Assembly (NCBI GenBank): GCA_008638375.1
Contig: CM018052.1
Coordinates: forward strand, 28,044,045 to 28,108,044
Reading direction: 5' to 3'
Source: Nyssa sinensis
Lineage: Eukaryota; Streptophyta; Magnoliopsida; Cornales; Nyssaceae
Length of the DNA: 64,000 nucleotides
The notes under the pieces were generated by a model. It had not been told where the DNA came from and did no database searches. It saw nothing but the letters and a program-made list of their open reading frames with translations. The position numbers and the translations under genes were made by a program. Below are positions 59,240 through 64,000 of this stretch, piece by piece (position 1 is the stretch's first letter; the number at the start of each line of letters is the position of its first letter).

Positions 59240-60006
59240 GTAAGCTGATGATCTCTTACTGCAAAAGGAAAGTTTACTGTTAAGTCAGCTTGGCAACACC
59301 TAAGAGATCATAATCCTAATCCTAAAGTTGACTGGTACAAAATTGTGTGGTTTAATAAGGTTGTGCTAATGTGTGCCTTTATCTTGTGGATGGTTTGCAA
59401 AGATGTCTTGGCTACGAAACAAAACCTTAAAAAATGAGACTTGATCTTGATGATAGATGTGTTTTCTGCAGAAATGTTGAAGAAAGTATCCAGCATATTT
59501 TCTTTGACTGCCTCTTTTCGAACAAAATATGGGAAGAAATTCTAAGAAGCTGCTTAACTACTAGAAAGCTAGGGAATTGTGGGGTCAGAACTTCAGTGGA
59601 TGGTAAACCATTGGAGGGGGAAGTCTTTCCGTGTCAATGTTAAGAAATTAGCTCTTGCAGCCACTGTTTACCATCTCTAGGAAGAAAGAAATTGTAGGAT
59701 CTTTAAGAAGATCAACAACCCTCCTAAGTTTGTAAAGAGAAGGATCATGGCTAATATGGCCAGTATGATAAGCATTTGGAAAGGTGCTCCAAATACTATC
59801 ATTAACTGGGCATTGAAGCACAATTTTGGAGTTGAGTAATCAGGTTTCCGTGTAATGTTTTCTTATGGAGTTAGGGGCCTTTAGTAAGGTTTCCCCTGGT
59901 GTTTGCTGGTTGGTTCTCTCGTTGTTTTTGCTCCTTCGAGCTTGTTTTGGGGACTCGGGTGTTCCCCTTCCTTTTTGGTAATAAAACTTGCTTATAGAAA
60001 AAAAAA
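59240..60006 (+). mobile_element. 5'-truncated LINE (non-LTR retrotransposon) with poly(A)
   Basis: KFTVKSAWQHLRDHNPNPKVDW then KIVW and AFILWMVCKDVLATKQNL, then DDRCVFCRNVEESIQHIFFDC and NKIWEEILR make up the zinc-binding region that follows plant LINE reverse transcriptase (zf-RVT). It continues VKKLALAATVYHL and ERNCRIFKKINNPPKFVKRR to a stop at about 59837. A GC-richer 3' UTR, AATAAA at 59979 and an A tract at 59998-60006 end the copy. Stops and frame shifts (for example near 59434 and 59640) show it is dead. The 5' truncation next to the copia scrap fits target-primed insertion. No clear target duplication was seen. Confidence 0.85.
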
Positions 60007-60009
60007 TGA

Positions 60010-61140
60010 TAAATTTTATCTACAAATCTATGATATAATTTAGCATGCTACATTGATAAACTTGACCTTTTTTCTCACTGAAACTTGAGGCAAGATTTAC
60101 TGTCAAAATTTTCCGCATTAGAATCTGAGAACAAAAGATTCACAAGAAAAAGTACAGGAAGAGATACAGAAAAGGGCAGAAGAAACAGACAGTCTGCAAG
60201 TGTTTCTATTTGATTGCTTAATTAAAATATTCATAAATTTTCGTTGGTCCTCCCAAATTTCAATTTATTTATCCTGTTTCTCAATGTAAAACACAGATAA
60301 ATAATATAATGTAATTATCTAATAATCCAAATCCAATGCAATGATCTTAGCTTCTAAATACAAGGGTTCTATTTTGCTGAGATTATCTGACTAATTATCT
60401 AATAATCCAATGCAATCATCCCATCAAAATATGCTAATGCAGGGGCTGACATGCTTAATCAGACAATTACATTTGTCGATTCTATTTGTTTAGTTGCAAG
60501 CAGGTGTTGCTTTGTTCAAGTTTTGTCTAGATAGTTGCAAGCATGCGGTCCTTTGAATTTGTGTGTACTATGAGATGAACAAACGATTTAACCGCATGTA
60601 TCTAGCAGCTCCACACCACACCACACCACACCACACGTGGACACAGATTCAATGCCTGAATTTTGAAAGATGCAATTCCTATGATAACGAACCTGATTTC
60701 TGCTTCAAAATCCATTTTCAAGTCTTAAGGATTTTGATTTTTTTCTGAATTAGTTTAGTGTGAAAACTGAAATCCATTAACTGCAGATAACCATACTGAC
60801 CGGTTCTCATGCAATGCAATTCCACCAAATAGAGCTTTTTCTTTCTATTGTCTTTGCTTTGGTTGCTTCGTAATTGTTGGGACTCAATAGAGAGGAATGA
60901 GATTTGGTTTAGGGGAGGAGGAGGAAAAGACTTTTGAGACATCCAATTGACAGTTTTCTTGCTAGTTTCTCTGTTAGTTCTGCTATTTATATCATTTCAG
61001 TTTCAGTCTTGTGGTATTGTGGGCATATCCACTGGTATTGTGGTACGTAAGCAAGTTATATATATTTTTGAAAAATGTATTAGCAATAACATGAAAACCC
61101 AAAATAGGTTGGGACTGTCAGGATTCAAGTATTCGCAGAA
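60010..61140. other. Intergenic, no gene recognised
   Basis: AT-rich sequence with a (CACAC)n-type minisatellite at 60611-60637. Open frames here are short and without motif. Confidence 0.5.
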
Positions 61141-61307
61141 ATGAAGAAAGAGAAAGAGAGAGAAGAGGGGAGTTTTATAGCAAGAGACTCTCATTCTCAT
61201 TACTTTCTGCTGTGTACAATACAAATGTGATTCAGGATTTATATATCCTTTCTGTATATTATGTATATATCTAATATATATCACTCTTAACTATTTTTTG
61301 TGTAACA
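61108..61307 (-). mobile_element. Possible solo copia LTR
   Basis: On the minus strand it runs TGTTACACAAAAAA to ATCCTGACA, with TG...CA ends, a TATA-like GCTATAAAACTCC near 61180 and a CT-rich leader after it, as in small copia LTRs. The bases flanking each end (GCATC and GTCCC on that strand) do not match, so the limits or the interpretation may be wrong. Confidence 0.4.
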
Positions 61308-61383
61308 GATGCAGTTTATGGTTGTTGACACAAGACTGAAACTGAATCTGTTATCAGTTCCAACTGAATTTGTTGCCACTAAG

Positions 61384-63202
61384 CAGAGCCGGCTCGAAAC
61401 AATTTGAAGTTTAAAAGGGCAATTCTAAGAAAGGTCTTTTATTTTTTAATATTAAATTAATTTTTTTCACTGTTTCAAATGCAAAATTATTAATTAACTT
61501 TTTGTATTCAAATGTTGTTATATTTTGTTTATTATTAGTATCAAATTTATCAAAAGATTCATTTTCAAATTCAATTCATTTTCAAAAATTTATGATACAA
61601 TTTTTCTATCTAAAAAGTACAAAAAAAGAAATTTTTAATACAAAAATGTCTAGTTGTTAACTTTCATTTTAACACCGTTAAAACAATTACTGATTATACT
61701 AAAATGACTTTCAAGATACATTTTAGAAAAAAAATACTAAAAAATCTATAAAATAAAATTTTCAATCCTAAAAAATCGTAACATTTTATAAAGTAAAAAT
61801 TTATTTTTTAAGCATTCTAGATAAATAAAAAAAAAATGTCCTTTTTTTTTAGATTGAAGAATTTGTTGAATTTTTATTTAGTATTTTTTAAAATGTATGT
61901 TGAAGGTTATTTTGGTCTAATTAATAATATTTTTTAACGGCATTAAGATAAAAGTTAACAATTGAACTTTTTTCTATTGAAAGTTTCTTTTTTGGATCTT
62001 TTAGATAGAAAAAATACATCATGGACATTTTGGATTGAAAAAATTATTTTAAAGAATTTTTAGTATTTTTTTCCTAAAAAAAATGTATAGAACAATAAAA
62101 TTATTATTAATCCCAAAAATTGTATTTGAATTTGACAATTAATGTGGGCATACAACTCCTTCACCCTTAATGTGACAATATTAGAAAAACGAGTCTGTTG
62201 ATATAAAAAAAAAAACTATAATCAATATAATTGTTTAAAAATAATAATGCATAATTTAATTCTTTTATAATTCTTTTTTTCTTGCAAGAAAATTAAGCAA
62301 AAGTTCTTTGTGACTAAAAACTTATTTTTTATCTTTTTTAAAATAATTATAAAAGCTCTTTTTTATTTCCTTAGACTTCATCTCTATGTGCCAACATTTT
62401 CTTTTTTTATTCACTTTTTTTAATATAAATATATTTTGCAATAAAATTTTTAGACTCGTAACTTCAATTTGCATGAGATTTGTTTCTTTCCATTTCTTTT
62501 TTACCATTTGCAATTTTTTGTAATATATATATATATAAAATTGAATTATAATTAAAATAGGATATTGTTTGTGTCCTATTCCAATTATAATGTTAGCTAG
62601 TATCAATCTATTACACACATGTATATATATATATATATATATGCACGAAGTATCAATTTATTTGTTTATATATATAAACGAGCCAACTATAATTCAATTA
62701 TAAAAACTAATTACGATCCAAACTCAAAATTTCAATCAAATTGAAATTGATATTAGGACGTTTCCAATAATAAAAGATTTTTTATACCTTAATATTTGTG
62801 ATACATATGATAAATAAATTCTTTATAAATATTGGGACGGATTTGAGACTTAAAATATAACAAATTCTTTCAAGTTATGTATTAGATAAATAAATTATAT
62901 ATAATAATAGGTAAAAAAAGAATTATGAATTTCATTATATATAATAAAATTTTTAATTTTAAAATGCCGGATACACGTTTGATAAGTTATTAATTTTAAT
63001 TTTTTATAATTTAAATTATCATATTCAAATATATTTTCATAATTTTTAAAAAATTATTTATAAAAATTATATCAGAATTATTATCTAAAGTAACCTAAAT
63101 CTTACACTTTTAATTTTAGTTAAATTATAATATAAATATATATAAAATTTAAGACTTCTTTGTGAGGGAGACCTTACTGGCCCTACCTTTGAGCTGGCCC
63201 TG
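61384..63202. mobile_element. Non-autonomous hAT-like element, 1.8 kb
   Basis: The ends are CAGAGCCGGCTCGAAA and, at the right in reverse complement, CAGGGCCAGCTCAAAG. They are flanked by CCACTAAG (61376-61383) and CCGCTAGG (63203-63210), an 8-bp duplication matching at 6 of 8. The interior is very AT-rich with no transposase. It separates the Q/H-rich frame at 63211-63437 from sequence at 61310-61375. Confidence 0.65.
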
Positions 63203-63437
63203 CCGCTAGGGAGTGATCCACTGTGCGAGGTTGTACGGATATTTGATGCTGAGCAGACTGCGTGAGGTTGTACGGATCTTGATGCTGAGCAGGTGTTTGC
63301 TGTATGACTTGGTGTTGAGGTGGCTGCTGCATCACTTGGTGTTGAGCCTGAGCGTGTGCTTGCAGATGTGCCTGTTGTGCATGTGTTGGTTGCATTACTC
63401 TTCCGAGTCGAGTCAGGAATTTATCTTTGTGGGCCAA
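63183..63437 (-). CDS. Short Q/H/A-rich reading frame, unidentified
   Basis: This is an 84-codon frame, MAHKDKFLTRLGRVMQPTHA then QQAHLQAHAQAQHQVMQQ, later QDPYNLTQSAQHQ. Its composition and base content differ sharply from the AT-rich surroundings, and it contains two imperfect 38-39-bp direct repeats (words CCGTACAACCTC and CAGCATCAA on the minus strand). Its last seven codons (AAGPAQR) lie in the hAT-like target site and element end, so the original reading continued elsewhere. It could be a fragment of a glutamine-rich regulator exon or of an old mobile element. No function is assigned. Confidence 0.3.
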   Translation of the reverse strand: MAHKDKFLTRLGRVMQPTHAQQAHLQAHAQAQHQVMQQPPQHQVIQQTPAQHQDPYNLTQSAQHQISVQPRTVDHSLAAGPAQR

Positions 63438-63439
63438 CT

Positions 63440-64000
63440 TTATTTTTAATATTTTATTATAAATTTAAAAATTTAATATTGTTTGATGTTATTTTTATTA
63501 AGTAATTATATTTTTGATGATGTATAAAAGATTAAAAATTATACAAGAGTTCAACTTGAAAAAATGACCTACAAAAAATTATAGGTTATACAAAAAAATT
63601 CTCCACTTCCAAAAAAAAATGTTATTTACGATATCCTTTCTCTAATAAAGCCTCAAAAAGAAAAAAAAAACACTAAGATTTTTTTAGTGTGTTAAAAGTA
63701 TTATATATAACGCATTCACGATTTCACTTCAATCATGTTAAAAATGTCTATTTCAATATATAGAATCAAACTATTATTTATCTATTGATTTCTTATTAGA
63801 CTTGGTGTATACGTTGAAGAAAGCTTCTATATTTGTGGTTAAGCCGTCAATAAAAAATGAAAATTATGACACAGCGGGATTTTTTTTTTTTCATTGGCAT
63901 AAGATGAATGATGTATTAGCCTTTAAGTTGTTTTATGTTTGGTTAAATATCAACAAGTGGATCACCCAAAAGTGTGGTTGAATCTCGAGTTCGAATTTCT
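63440..64000. other. AT-rich, no gene recognised
   Basis: The final 560 bp shows only AT-rich sequence with A and T tracts. Confidence 0.5.

Noticed and set aside
63213..63449. Plus-strand frame opposite the Q/H-rich frame
   Set aside because: Antisense shadow, rich in Leu and Cys from the complementary CAG/CAT codons.

Overview
The window is nuclear DNA from a flowering plant, most likely a eudicot. It is AT-rich and intron-bearing, and it is packed with Ty1/copia, Ty3/gypsy, hAT-like, CACTA-like, Tourist-like and LINE remnants. The two host genes that can be read completely are plant-specific. I found no bacterial-type operons, rRNA, tRNA or CRISPR arrays. Everything was read by eye from the sequence, and homology statements rest on recalled family motifs.

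Layout. 1-3850: repeats, palindromic MITEs and a roughly 650-bp duplicated segment that ends at the 3' side of a gene. 3851-6344 (minus): an apparently intact four-exon YUCCA10/11-type flavin monooxygenase (indole-3-pyruvate to auxin). 6770-8200: MITEs nested three deep. About 8480-18840: a decayed copia element (plus strand) whose gag is split by two solo gypsy LTRs of about 2.95 kb in opposite orientations, each with a perfect 5-bp target duplication. 18960-23300: two further YUCCA-like copies (minus) that keep only exon 1 and flanks and are broken by frameshifts and stops. 20453-20935: a Tourist-like MITE. 24024-27000: LTR-like non-coding sequence. 27013-28845: a gag-only gypsy element. 29295-30034: a hAT-like MITE. 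31093-31212: a gypsy chromodomain relic. 32105-33090: two tandem-repeat arrays. 33388-47100: a second decayed copia element (plus), split by a 9.9-kb gag-only gypsy (LARD-like) element at 34183-44098. 47298-49245: a second gag-only gypsy element (minus) of the same family as the one at 27 kb. 50363-51104 (minus): an intact three-exon PSAN gene for photosystem I subunit N. 52611-57623: a non-autonomous CACTA-like element carrying about 17 copies of a 160-bp minisatellite. 59124-60006: a copia RT scrap followed by a 5'-truncated LINE tail with poly(A). 61150-63440: an LTR-like segment, a 1.8-kb hAT-like element and a short Q/H-rich reading frame.

Working genes. Only the YUCCA-type gene (auxin synthesis) and PSAN (photosystem I, thylakoid lumen) look functional, and they are unrelated to each other. 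The rest is a layered record of transposition: several insertions can be removed by eye to rejoin the interrupted frame of the older element. The most unusual signals are a heptamer array of branch-point-like motifs just upstream of the first 3' splice site of the YUCCA-type gene, the exon-1-only amplification of that gene, a tandem array resembling its promoter region 26 kb away, and the minisatellite inside the CACTA-like element.
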